Part shown: positions 1 to 5,159 of the stretch, piece by piece
How the letters are laid out: every line of letters begins with the position of its first letter
How positions within the stretch are numbered: position 1 is the first letter of the stretch
From: Bacillota bacterium
Lineage (GTDB): Bacteria; Bacillota; Bacilli; Alicyclobacillales; Alicyclobacillaceae
Direction of reading: 5' to 3'
Length of the DNA stretch: 7,377 nucleotides
Assembly (NCBI GenBank): GCA_021820805.1
Contig: JAKADF010000156.1
Location: 1 to 7,377, forward strand
Notes under the pieces: model-generated
The model's database searches: none
Told to the model about the DNA's origin: nothing
The model's input: only the letters and a program-made list of their open reading frames with translations
Program-made: the position numbers and the translations under genes

Positions 1-39
1 CCGCCTTGTTTTCATCATGGCTAGCGTTTTTTGTTTCAT
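1..39 (-). CDS. Start of a leftward gene, cut by the window edge
   Basis: An ATG at 37-39 on the minus strand opens a frame that stays open to the window edge and gives MKQKTLAMMKTRR (13 residues). It is preceded by GGAGG (about 8 nt upstream, at 48-52), a good Bacillota ribosome binding site, and the upstream frame is closed by a stop at 43-45. The other two minus-strand frames offer no start with such a signal. The basic N-terminus says little about function, and nothing can be named. It lies 122 nt downstream of the XRE-cupin regulator on the same strand, so it could be co-transcribed with it or be its target. No convincing promoter was seen in the gap. It could still be a chance start, as only 13 codons are visible. 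Confidence 0.5.
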   Translation of the reverse strand, partial: MKQKTLAMMKTRR

Positions 40-161
40 CCTCTAAGCCTCCACATACAAATGATATTTAGATATCCTATGTATGTTAGGCACGAGTCCT
101 CTGTACGTTTGCCTATCCTTTGAGAATCTCATTAATCAACGCTACTCTACAAAATAAACCT

Positions 162-725
162 TTACCGTCTTAATGTCTGATCAACATACACCGTAAGCAC
201 TTTTGCTTCAAGATTGTTTTGGGGCAAAAATATATGTGGCTTCGTCCCCTCAAAGTACGCACTATCACCCTGTTCCATCGGATGATAATCACCATCATAA
301 AGCAAATTGATACTTCCTTCCAAAACATAAATAAATTCGTCTTCATCATGTGTGTACAGCTCAAAATTTTCTAAAACAGCAGGGACGGTCACAACGGTTG
401 GCTCAATACTGCCAAAGCGAGAACGATTTGCCAGTGTTTCATATATATAGCCGATTTCATTGCCTCCGTTTCTAATTCCCCGTTTGCTGCAAGGAACAAT
501 TACTAGAGGACTTTCATCGTCTTCCTCTTGCAAGAACCAAGTTAACGGTAAATCTAAGTTTTTTGCTATACGAGAGAAAGTAGCCAGAGCAGCCGGACTA
601 TGTCCATTCTCGATTTTCGACAACATACTTTTCGTCAGTCCGCATTTATCTGCAAGTTCCTGTTGCGTAAACCCTTTATAAAGCCTGGCCTCGCGCAGTC
701 TCTTTCCAATAACTTCAAGATCCAT
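162..725 (-). CDS. XRE-family transcriptional regulator with C-terminal cupin domain
   Basis: A 187-aa DNA-binding regulator. Residues 6-60 form an HTH_3 (Cro/CI-type) domain; the QQELADKCGL-TKSMLSKIENG stretch (21-41) covers the two DNA-contacting helices. Residues about 110-180 form a single cupin barrel: H126 with acidic residues E128/E130 and G137 make up motif 1, and G153, H164 and N170 make up motif 2. The second His of the usual HxH is replaced by an acidic residue, so the site may bind a small ligand rather than a typical metal centre. Length and layout match the HTH-cupin_2 (PuuR/SutR-like) regulators, which sense small metabolites. The start is supported by AGGAGG at 732-737, 6 nt from ATG. 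It lies 125 nt downstream of the HMG-CoA lyase gene but has its own promoter. Regulation of that gene, or of the gene to its left, is inference from position. Confidence 0.9.
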   Translation of the reverse strand: MDLEVIGKRLREARLYKGFTQQELADKCGLTKSMLSKIENGHSPAALATFSRIAKNLDLPLTWFLQEEDDESPLVIVPCSKRGIRNGGNEIGYIYETLANRSRFGSIEPTVVTVPAVLENFELYTHDEDEFIYVLEGSINLLYDGDYHPMEQGDSAYFEGTKPHIFLPQNNLEAKVLTVYVDQTLRR

Positions 726-773
726 GGAAGTCCTCCTAAAAGCTTATAACAGCCCCCCTATTTCGCGTGATCA

Positions 774-802
774 TTTATACCTAGAAACATACGGGACGTC
801 AA
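774..802 (-). promoter_or_regulatory. Sigma-A-like promoter of the XRE-cupin gene
   Basis: On the minus strand TTGACG (797-802) is followed after exactly 17 bp by TATAAA (774-779), near consensus in both hexamers. The predicted start is about 767, giving a leader of roughly 40 nt that contains the AGGAGG site. It means the regulator can be expressed independently of the HMG-CoA lyase gene upstream. No hairpin terminator was seen between the two genes, so read-through is also possible. Confidence 0.7.
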
Positions 803-850
803 ATCCGCAAACTAACAACTTAAAATATACACCTAAACTATCATTTTGGG

Positions 851-1765
851 TTATGAGACTGCTTGAATACCCGCGTTGCATACTTGAAGACTGTGACTAG
901 GCAACTGTTTCCCTAATTTATTTTGCAATAAAATTGCGGCATCCAACAGTTTATTTCGATTTAATCCCGTGTGAATCCCCATACCGCTTAACATATAGTG
1001 TAAGTCTTCTGTAGCTACGTTACCCGATGCACCCGGTGCATACGGGCAACCGCCGCTGCCTCCAATTGAAGAATCAAAAGTTGTTATGCCCATATCAATC
1101 GATGTTAATATGTTGGCAAGAGCTGTTCCATGTGTATCATGAAAATGCATTGCGAGTTTGTCCTTGTCAAAATATCTTAATAGTGTACTTAGAACAACCT
1201 GTACTTGATGGGGATTAGCTATGCCTATCGTGTCACCAAGCGACAATTCTTGGACACCCATCTCAAAAAGTTTTTCTGCAACTCGAACAACCGCATCAAT
1301 TTTAACAGTACCTTCATACGGACAACCAAATACCATGGAGACATAGCCGCGAACCGACTTTCCACAACCAAGCGCGTCCTTGACTACTTTTTCAAAGATA
1401 GGATAAGTGTCTTGAATTGACTTGTTAATGTTTTTTTGATTATGCGTTTCGCTGGCTGACATAAAGACGGCAACTTCATCAATGTTTGCTTCAAGTGCTC
1501 TTACCAAACCTCTCTGATTTGGAACCAAAGCTGAATACACGATTCCTGGAACACGCTTAATTTGTTGCGCAACCTCAACCGCATCAGCCAAAGCAGGAAT
1601 CCAACGTGGATTCGTAAATGACGTAATTTCAATGTGTCTTAAACCAGTTTCCGACAATTCGTTAATTAGGGCGACTTTATCACTTGTTTGTAAAACACCC
1701 TTTTCGTTTTGGAGCCCGTCTCGCGGCCCCACTTCCTTTATTGTTACTCGCTTCGCTCTTTCCAT
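851..1765 (-). CDS. mvaB: Hydroxymethylglutaryl-CoA lyase
   Basis: A 304-aa TIM-barrel enzyme of the HMGL-like/DRE-TIM family, expected to cleave (S)-3-hydroxy-3-methylglutaryl-CoA to acetyl-CoA and acetoacetate (EC 4.1.3.4), the last step of leucine catabolism, in the cytoplasm. The active-site set is complete. EVGPRDGLQNE (11-21) supplies the R15/D16 pair, E46 lies in IEITSF, H207 and H209 in MHFHDTHG are the metal-binding histidines, and GGSGGCPYAPGASGNVATED (235-254) is the HMG-CoA lyase signature with catalytic C240 and N249. The Cys loop distinguishes it from isopropylmalate and homocitrate synthases of the same fold. Length is normal for bacterial YngG/MvaB proteins. The ATG is preceded by GGTGAG 5 nt upstream. 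No HMG-CoA-forming or methylcrotonyl-CoA carboxylase genes are in view, and a lyase for another 3-hydroxy-3-methyl acyl-CoA cannot be excluded. Confidence 0.93.
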   Translation of the reverse strand: MERAKRVTIKEVGPRDGLQNEKGVLQTSDKVALINELSETGLRHIEITSFTNPRWIPALADAVEVAQQIKRVPGIVYSALVPNQRGLVRALEANIDEVAVFMSASETHNQKNINKSIQDTYPIFEKVVKDALGCGKSVRGYVSMVFGCPYEGTVKIDAVVRVAEKLFEMGVQELSLGDTIGIANPHQVQVVLSTLLRYFDKDKLAMHFHDTHGTALANILTSIDMGITTFDSSIGGSGGCPYAPGASGNVATEDLHYMLSGMGIHTGLNRNKLLDAAILLQNKLGKQLPSHSLQVCNAGIQAVS

Positions 1766-1913
1766 CTTATCTCACCCACCATAATTTTACATGCAATATA
1801 GTACACGTTACAGGTGCCCAGACATTTACTTGCGTAGATCGCTCTCATTTGGGACGACAGTTACCATCTTCAATGCATCTATCTAATATTTTATAAAACG
1901 ATGTTTCCTATAA

Positions 1914-1928
1914 TTCAACCTTGTTGAA
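1914..1928. promoter_or_regulatory. Candidate operator: perfect 15-bp inverted repeat downstream of the HMG-CoA lyase start point
   Basis: TTCAACCTTGTTGAA has perfect 6-bp arms separated by 3 bp. It lies about 10 to 24 nt downstream of the transcription start predicted from the extended -10 element at 1944-1952, a usual place for a repressor to block initiation or early elongation. The binding protein is unknown. The adjacent XRE-cupin regulator is one candidate, but its own promoter region carries no copy of this motif. As RNA it would form only a weak 6-bp hairpin with a 3-nt loop and no T-tract, so it is not a terminator. Confidence 0.5.
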
Positions 1929-1943
1929 CTTGAATACGCTTAC

Positions 1944-1952
1944 ATTATATCA
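1944..1952 (-). promoter_or_regulatory. Extended -10 promoter of the HMG-CoA lyase gene
   Basis: The minus strand reads TGATATAAT, a perfect TATAAT (1944-1949) with the TGn extension (1950-1952). The best -35 hexamer at 17-bp spacing, TTCTAA, is poor, which fits an extended -10 promoter. The predicted start is near 1937, giving a leader of about 170 nt. Confidence 0.6.
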
Positions 1953-2022
1953 TAACGATTTAAATTTAGAATCACGTGTTGGTCATTTAGTCTAAATTCT
2001 TTCGCTCGTGACATGCCAAAAC

Positions 2023-2059
2023 AAGAAATGACGTGCCAGCGACCGGCACGCCATTTCTT
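2023..2059 (-). terminator. Intrinsic terminator of the 57-aa gene
   Basis: Two 15-nt arms (2023-2037 and 2045-2059) flank a 7-nt loop. Read as minus-strand RNA, all 15 positions pair, with one G-U wobble; in the plus direction the same position is an A-C mismatch, so the minus direction is favoured. The stem is followed by a T-rich stretch (CTTGTTTTG). It lies about 108 nt after the stop codon of the leftward 57-aa gene and before the HMG-CoA lyase promoter, separating the two transcription units. Confidence 0.7.
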
Positions 2060-2167
2060 TTGCAACTTGTATGTTAATACAACCTACAATCAAGACCTAT
2101 TTTGCAGGATATGCTTCACAAGAACCAACAATAGCCGAATGATTAGATGTACAAAACCTCTTCAAGG

Positions 2168-2341
2168 TCAACCGTCTAACACATCTTCTAACGAGGCTCT
2201 TTGCTTCGCGTGAAGCCGAACTTGATATCCCATCTTACTTAGGTTCTCCATATACGCTTCTGCTTGATGCAAGGTCATCGGATCACTCAACATCCACTTG
2301 TTCGGCTTTGCCGAATAACAAACGATATATAGCTCTGTCAT
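2168..2341 (-). CDS. Small conserved-looking hypothetical protein (57 aa)
   Basis: I do not recognise this protein. From the chosen ATG (2339-2341) it starts MTELYIVCYSAKPNKW and has the look of a beta-strand (3-9), a turn with a Trp, a helix (about 23-36, HQAEAYMENLSKMG) and a second strand (38-44), a compact beta-alpha-beta unit, ending in an acidic tail. There is no signal peptide or membrane segment. An ATG three codons earlier (2348-2350) is in frame, but it sits within AAGGGATGA, which is a better Shine-Dalgarno match for the inner ATG (5-nt spacing) than a start; hence 57 rather than 60 residues. The gene is monocistronic, with its own near-consensus promoter, a palindrome at the start point and a terminator. 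That well-formed unit is the best evidence that it is real. Confidence 0.75.
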   Translation of the reverse strand: MTELYIVCYSAKPNKWMLSDPMTLHQAEAYMENLSKMGYQVRLHAKQRASLEDVLDG

Positions 2342-2366
2342 GCTGCTCATCCCTTAGATGTAATTG

Positions 2367-2383
2367 AAATAGTCTGACTATTT
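2367..2383. promoter_or_regulatory. Perfect 17-bp palindromic operator at the start point of the 57-aa gene
   Basis: AAATAGTCTGACTATTT has 8-bp arms that match without error around one central base. It begins 3 bp past the -10 hexamer (2386-2391) and covers the predicted start near 2379, so a dimeric repressor bound here would occlude RNA polymerase. The same sequence is not seen elsewhere in the window. The spacing suits a winged-helix or TetR-like dimer, but the regulator cannot be identified from the site. Confidence 0.65.
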
Positions 2384-2385
2384 AC

Positions 2386-2414
2386 AGTGTACGTTGAATA
2401 CTGGGAAATGTCAA
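2386..2414 (-). promoter_or_regulatory. Sigma-A promoter of the 57-aa gene
   Basis: On the minus strand TTGACA (2409-2414, perfect consensus) is followed after 17 bp by TACACT (2386-2391). The predicted start is near 2379, giving a leader of about 38 nt up to the ATG at 2341. It is the strongest -35 element in the window, and the palindrome over the start implies that a strong promoter is held in check by a repressor. Confidence 0.75.
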
Positions 2415-2452
2415 ATCATTCAAACTTCTTGTCCAAATTACAAATTTTTGAT

Positions 2453-2482
2453 TTGAGTCAAGGTTATTTTTCGTCTTTTAAT
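2453..2482 (+). promoter_or_regulatory. Possible promoter of the 94-aa gene
   Basis: TTGAGT (2453-2458) and TTTAAT (2477-2482) are separated by 18 bp in an AT-rich stretch, with a predicted start near 2489 and a leader of about 70 nt before the ATG at 2559. Both hexamers deviate from consensus and other AT-rich -10-like words lie nearby, so this is only the best candidate. Confidence 0.35.
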
Positions 2483-2558
2483 GTAACTTTTTCCTTATAG
2501 AATTACTGAGTTCCATAGGAAATATCGCAGTGTGATTAATTTTGGGAGGTTATGGTAT

Positions 2559-2843
2559 ATGGCTACATCATTTGAGATCAGTCAAAACGTTGACTCAGGC
2601 AGATATATTCGTTGTGACAACGTATCCGAGTACTTAAATCGTGCAGAAGAATTAGAACTCTTCACAAAACACATTTCTGGCAAATGTAACTCAGTGTCTA
2701 ATGAACAACAGAAGCTCAATGAGCAGGCTTTATCGACGGGTGAAGGTGAAGTTATTTCTGAATTTCCAGTAAAATATGGCAAAATCGTGCGTTTTCGTAC
2801 CACGATTGGGTACAAAACTGCTGTAATTGTTCTTAACGCATGA
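2559..2843 (+). CDS. Hypothetical protein (94 aa)
   Basis: Not recognised. The frame is open from a GTG at 2532, but GGGAGG at 2544-2549 (9 nt spacing) points to the ATG at 2559, giving MATSFEISQNVDSGRY at the N-terminus and 94 residues. The first two-thirds is polar and mostly helical in character (residues 22-60, rich in E, N, Q and S). The last third (about 65-94, EVISEFPVKYGKIVRFRTTI) alternates hydrophobic and charged residues, as in beta-strands. Two cysteines (19 and 43) are not in a recognisable metal-binding pattern. There is no signal peptide or membrane helix. It stands alone, divergent from the 57-aa gene and convergent with the DNA glycosylase, with a terminator 14 nt after its stop. 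The good ribosome binding site and adjacent terminator support a real gene. Confidence 0.7.
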   Translation: MATSFEISQNVDSGRYIRCDNVSEYLNRAEELELFTKHISGKCNSVSNEQQKLNEQALSTGEGEVISEFPVKYGKIVRFRTTIGYKTAVIVLNA

Positions 2844-2856
2844 TTTCAACCAAGTT

Positions 2857-2900
2857 AAAATACGGAAGCGAAAACCGATGTCGGTTTGCTCCCGTATTTT
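2857..2900. terminator. Shared bidirectional terminator between convergent genes
   Basis: The left arm starts AAAATACGG and ends AACCGA (2857-2878). The right arm, TCGGTT to CCCGTATTTT (2881-2900), is its near-perfect complement. The stem is about 18-20 bp, with a one-base difference and a small bulge near the middle and a 2-nt apex. The A/T ends give a T-run on each strand. It lies 14 nt from the stop of the rightward 94-aa gene and 16 nt from the stop of the leftward glycosylase, so it can serve both. Confidence 0.8.
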
Positions 2901-2915
2901 GTTGCGTATATAGCC

Positions 2916-3836
2916 TTATTTCATATAACCCGGCCGTTCTTTTATGAGTAATGTGTTCCAGAAATAATAAGCCGCCAAGCTTCGCCAGGGAATCCACTTT
3001 TCACTTAATTCCCTAACCTCGCTTTCCCGTGGACGGTTACCTAGACAAAAAACTTGTGAAATCGCATTCTGAACCCCAATATCTGCAGCAGGCATGATAT
3101 CCAGCCTGCCTAAACCAAACAACAAGAAGCACTCTGCCGTCCAACGGCCTATACCACGTATACGAGTTAAAGTTTCAATAATTTTTTCGTCTTCTTGGAA
3201 AAAGAACTCATTCAGATCTAGGTCTCCACTTGCAACAAGCCTTGCGAAATCTATTACATATTCTGCTTTTCTTCTGCTGAAAGATAAAGCTTGTAAATCC
3301 TCATATGACCAGTTTGCGATTTGCAGGGGGTCGGGAAAAACAAGAAGTGTACGGTCATGCACACAAACGCTTTCGTCGCTTCGCATAACCAAACGATTTG
3401 TCAACTCCTCTGCAAACTTAACATTCAACTGCTGGCCTATCATGACTCTCACCATCGATTGAAACAAATCTACATCAAGAATTGGACGCAACCCATAAAG
3501 GTAAGGCTGCCACAATTTAAGGAACGGATCGGCAAAAAAATGATTTGAAAAGTCATTGATGTCCGTATCGGTTGATAATATGCGCCTCACAATCTGTAAG
3601 GAGTGCTTTCTTTCATTTGGCAGGATTTCATCTGGAAGTAGAACCTCTAACCTTGGAGCCGTCACGGATCCTACAGAAGTAATCAGGATGGGTATATGAC
3701 GGTTTAAAATACGGATAGAACAAGCGTAAGAGTTTGCCTGTTCATCAATGTAGGTTAACTTTGATGTCCTTGAAATCGGTCGTTTCAGCATTTTTTTAAA
3801 GTCAAATGGAACAGACGGGTAAATTGTATATTGCAA
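2916..3836 (-). CDS. AlkA-type DNA-3-methyladenine glycosylase (HhH-GPD)
   Basis: A 306-aa base-excision repair enzyme that should remove alkylated purines such as 3-methyladenine from DNA (EC 3.2.2.21), acting on the nucleoid. It follows the AlkA plan. The N-terminal beta-rich domain (about 1-115) is followed by the catalytic helical domain with MIGQQLNVKFA (132-142), the helix-hairpin-helix plus Gly/Pro-rich loop LTRIRGIGRWTAECFLLFG (223-241), catalytic D252 in MPAADIGVQNA, and the family's WxPWRSLAAYYFW motif (281-293). No Cys cluster follows, so it is not an iron-sulfur MutY/Nth relative. The start is TTG (3834-3836), chosen because AGAGG lies 8 nt upstream; the next Met is residue 16 and lacks such a site. 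It lies downstream of the G5-3D gene but is cut off from it by a terminator. No Ada-type regulator or methyltransferase is nearby. Confidence 0.88.
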   Translation of the reverse strand: MQYTIYPSVPFDFKKMLKRPISRTSKLTYIDEQANSYACSIRILNRHIPILITSVGSVTAPRLEVLLPDEILPNERKHSLQIVRRILSTDTDINDFSNHFFADPFLKLWQPYLYGLRPILDVDLFQSMVRVMIGQQLNVKFAEELTNRLVMRSDESVCVHDRTLLVFPDPLQIANWSYEDLQALSFSRRKAEYVIDFARLVASGDLDLNEFFFQEDEKIIETLTRIRGIGRWTAECFLLFGLGRLDIMPAADIGVQNAISQVFCLGNRPRESEVRELSEKWIPWRSLAAYYFWNTLLIKERPGYMK

Positions 3837-3867
3837 ATTAGATACCTCTCATTCAGACGACATTTAT

Positions 3868-3873
3868 ATTATA
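3868..3873 (-). promoter_or_regulatory. Possible -10 element of the glycosylase gene
   Basis: The minus strand carries a perfect TATAAT about 32 bp upstream of the TTG start, but the -35 region is weak (TTGTGT at 15-bp spacing). It is the only good -10 between the terminator of the gene upstream and this gene, so it is the likeliest promoter. Confidence 0.4.
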
Positions 3874-3903
3874 AGAATAGCCCGAGTTACACAATATAGG
3901 CAC

Positions 3904-3926
3904 AAAAAATCCCCCTTTTTCGGGGG
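3904..3926 (-). terminator. Intrinsic terminator of the G5-3D protein gene
   Basis: In the minus direction CCCCC (3922-3926), a 6-nt loop of G and A, and GGGGG (3911-3915) form a GC stem followed by A and a run of six T (3904-3909). It sits about 40 nt after the stop codon at 3967 and insulates the glycosylase gene downstream. Confidence 0.85.
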
Positions 3927-3928
3927 TA

Positions 3929-3949
3929 CCCTTGTCATATCCCTTGTCA
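3929..3949. repeat. Short direct repeat CCCTTGTCA after the G5-3D gene
   Basis: CCCTTGTCA occurs at 3929-3937 and 3941-3949, 12 bp apart, in the 3' untranslated stretch of the leftward G5-3D gene. Its first 8 bases recur in inverted orientation at 4978-4985, upstream of the same gene. The repeats are too short to assign a role and may be coincidental. Confidence 0.35.
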
Positions 3950-3966
3950 CGATTTCCAGTTATTTT

Positions 3967-4938
3967 TCAACTTAGTGCGTATATGGTGATAGTCCTCACA
4001 CCAAAATTTAGCGCTTGTGACTCACTGCCCATCCAGATATCAATTCGATTGCCAACAATAGAACCGCCTGTATCCTCAGCCCGAACCACACCCATTCCCG
4101 GAATATAAACCTTGGTTCCGAGTGGAATAACGGAAGGATCGACTGCGATGATGCCCGGCCCTGCTTGCCATCCAGCTGCTGTTTTTCCATTTCCAGTATA
4201 AGCCGTTGCAACAACCGTAATGGTTCGCATCCCAGGGCCAATGGACATGTCTGACCGAGACGATAAGCTCGCTGTATCGTGTTTTGTGCCGATTTCAACA
4301 ACACGTTCTTTGGCAGACGAAATGACTTGCTTCTGAACAGAAGATTGAACTCGATGGCCGTTTACGTATTCTGAAATGTGTTTTACTTTTAGAGTGCCTG
4401 CATGACCGTACGAAGTAACGCGGGTTTGACCTTTTAACAGGTCATTTGAATATCTGTAGACCGTACGATAAGGGATTTTTTCAACATATGCTGTAATATT
4501 TGTTTGCCGCCTTGTAATTCGAATCGTTTGGCCATCTACAAGAGGACTATCCAACTGATAATTGATCTGATCTTTCGGCCCTATCTTTATTCCTTGCTCC
4601 TGCAGAAAGGAACCAACCGTTTCTGCACACGTCTCGAACTCTGATAGCTTGCCTCCATCGTCAAGCTGAATCTTCTGTTCGCTCGAAACTGAAATGTTCA
4701 TTCCATCATGTAAGGGGGTTTTGGGACTCGGTACAACGATTACCCCGTCATTCGGGATAATCCCCTCGCTTTCAAGCAGGCCGCCAACCGTTTTGAGCCC
4801 GACCCCTCGAACGACTTTACGATGCCCATTGTCTGTAATTGTAACTTTATATCTGTTTACGACAGCGGCACCCGATGTGGATAACATCGCGACTGCGGCC
4901 GCTGATACATAAATCGCCTTTGAAAAGGGAATTCGCAC
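3967..4938 (-). CDS. Secreted G5 and 3D domain protein (YabE/Sps-type putative wall lytic enzyme)
   Basis: A 323-aa exported protein of the YabE/Sps (stationary-phase survival) family, thought to act on peptidoglycan as a muralytic enzyme related to MltA. Residues 1-27 form a signal peptide or anchor (basic RIPFSK, then an Ala-rich core). Two DUF348-like units follow (about 30-80 and 88-138), then a G5 domain (about 145-220), a short Ser/Thr linker, and the C-terminal 3D domain (about 240-322), TAYTGNGKTAAG to RIDIWM. The three aspartates that name the domain are D267 (IAVDPSVIPLGT), D289 (AEDTGG) and D300 (NRIDIWM). B. subtilis YabE is longer, with an extra DUF348 unit. The start is GTG (4936-4938) with AAGGG 7 nt upstream. 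The usual ksgA/rnmV neighbours of yabE are absent, so it is a paralogue or a relocated copy. I found no convincing promoter. Confidence 0.9.
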   Translation of the reverse strand: MRIPFSKAIYVSAAAVAMLSTSGAAVVNRYKVTITDNGHRKVVRGVGLKTVGGLLESEGIIPNDGVIVVPSPKTPLHDGMNISVSSEQKIQLDDGGKLSEFETCAETVGSFLQEQGIKIGPKDQINYQLDSPLVDGQTIRITRRQTNITAYVEKIPYRTVYRYSNDLLKGQTRVTSYGHAGTLKVKHISEYVNGHRVQSSVQKQVISSAKERVVEIGTKHDTASLSSRSDMSIGPGMRTITVVATAYTGNGKTAAGWQAGPGIIAVDPSVIPLGTKVYIPGMGVVRAEDTGGSIVGNRIDIWMGSESQALNFGVRTITIYALS

Positions 4939-5081
4939 GCCATCACCCTTCCCGATTAAAATCGAGAAAAGGGATTAGACAAGGGTTACAAAACCTATGT
5001 TTGCAGATGTATATGCGAGCCCTTTCAGAATGATGTTTAAATAACGCAGTGAACACGCCCTGTGTAGGACGCGGCATGCAT

Positions 5082-5090
5082 TGTTATAAT
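5082..5090 (+). promoter_or_regulatory. Extended -10 promoter of the MoxR/VWA operon
   Basis: TGTTATAAT combines a perfect TATAAT (5085-5090) with the TGn extension. The region 17-18 bp upstream lacks a TTGACA-like hexamer. The predicted start is near 5097, leaving a leader of about 63 nt before the ATPase gene. Confidence 0.55.
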
Positions 5091-5159
5091 AGGATTGCAG
5101 ATATGAGTCACCAATGGAGAACATGTATGGGCATTATTCGTCATGAAAGGTAGAATCAA

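Larger units (their letters stand above)
1766..2167. other. 402-bp intergenic region between HMG-CoA lyase and the 57-aa gene
   Basis: No credible coding sequence was found here on either strand. Reading leftward, it holds about 108 nt of 3' untranslated sequence for the 57-aa gene, that gene's terminator hairpin (2023-2059), an AT-rich stretch, an extended -10 promoter (1944-1952), an inverted repeat (1914-1928), and a leader of roughly 170 nt before the HMG-CoA lyase start codon. The leader is long for a simple gene, but I see no T-box, riboswitch or attenuator pattern in it. A 70-codon plus-strand frame across 1684-1896 starts inside the lyase gene, has no ribosome binding site, and is treated as a shadow. 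Confidence 0.6.

Noticed and set aside
87..115. TAGGCA...TGCCTA inverted repeat as a terminator of the regulator gene
   Set aside because: The stem is only 6 bp with a 17-nt loop and no T-tract, too weak to call as a terminator or operator.
460..681. 73-codon plus-strand open frame
   Set aside because: It is antisense to the helix-turn-helix part of the XRE-cupin gene and lacks a ribosome binding site.
1766..1937. T-box or riboswitch in the HMG-CoA lyase leader
   Set aside because: No T-box sequence, terminator hairpin or known aptamer pattern could be found by eye in the leader.
2013..2213. 66-codon plus-strand open frame
   Set aside because: It runs through the terminator hairpin and into the end of the 57-aa gene, with no ribosome binding site.
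3094..3462. 122-codon plus-strand open frame
   Set aside because: It lies wholly inside the AlkA-like gene on the other strand, has no ribosome binding site, and its translation has no domain character.
4008..4304. 98-codon minus-strand open frame
   Set aside because: It overlaps the G5 and 3D coding region in another frame. The conserved 3D motifs are read in the longer frame.
4949..4968. CGATT-AA-AATCG inverted repeat upstream of the G5-3D gene as an operator
   Set aside because: It is short and AT-rich, and it cannot be placed relative to a promoter because none was recognised for this gene.
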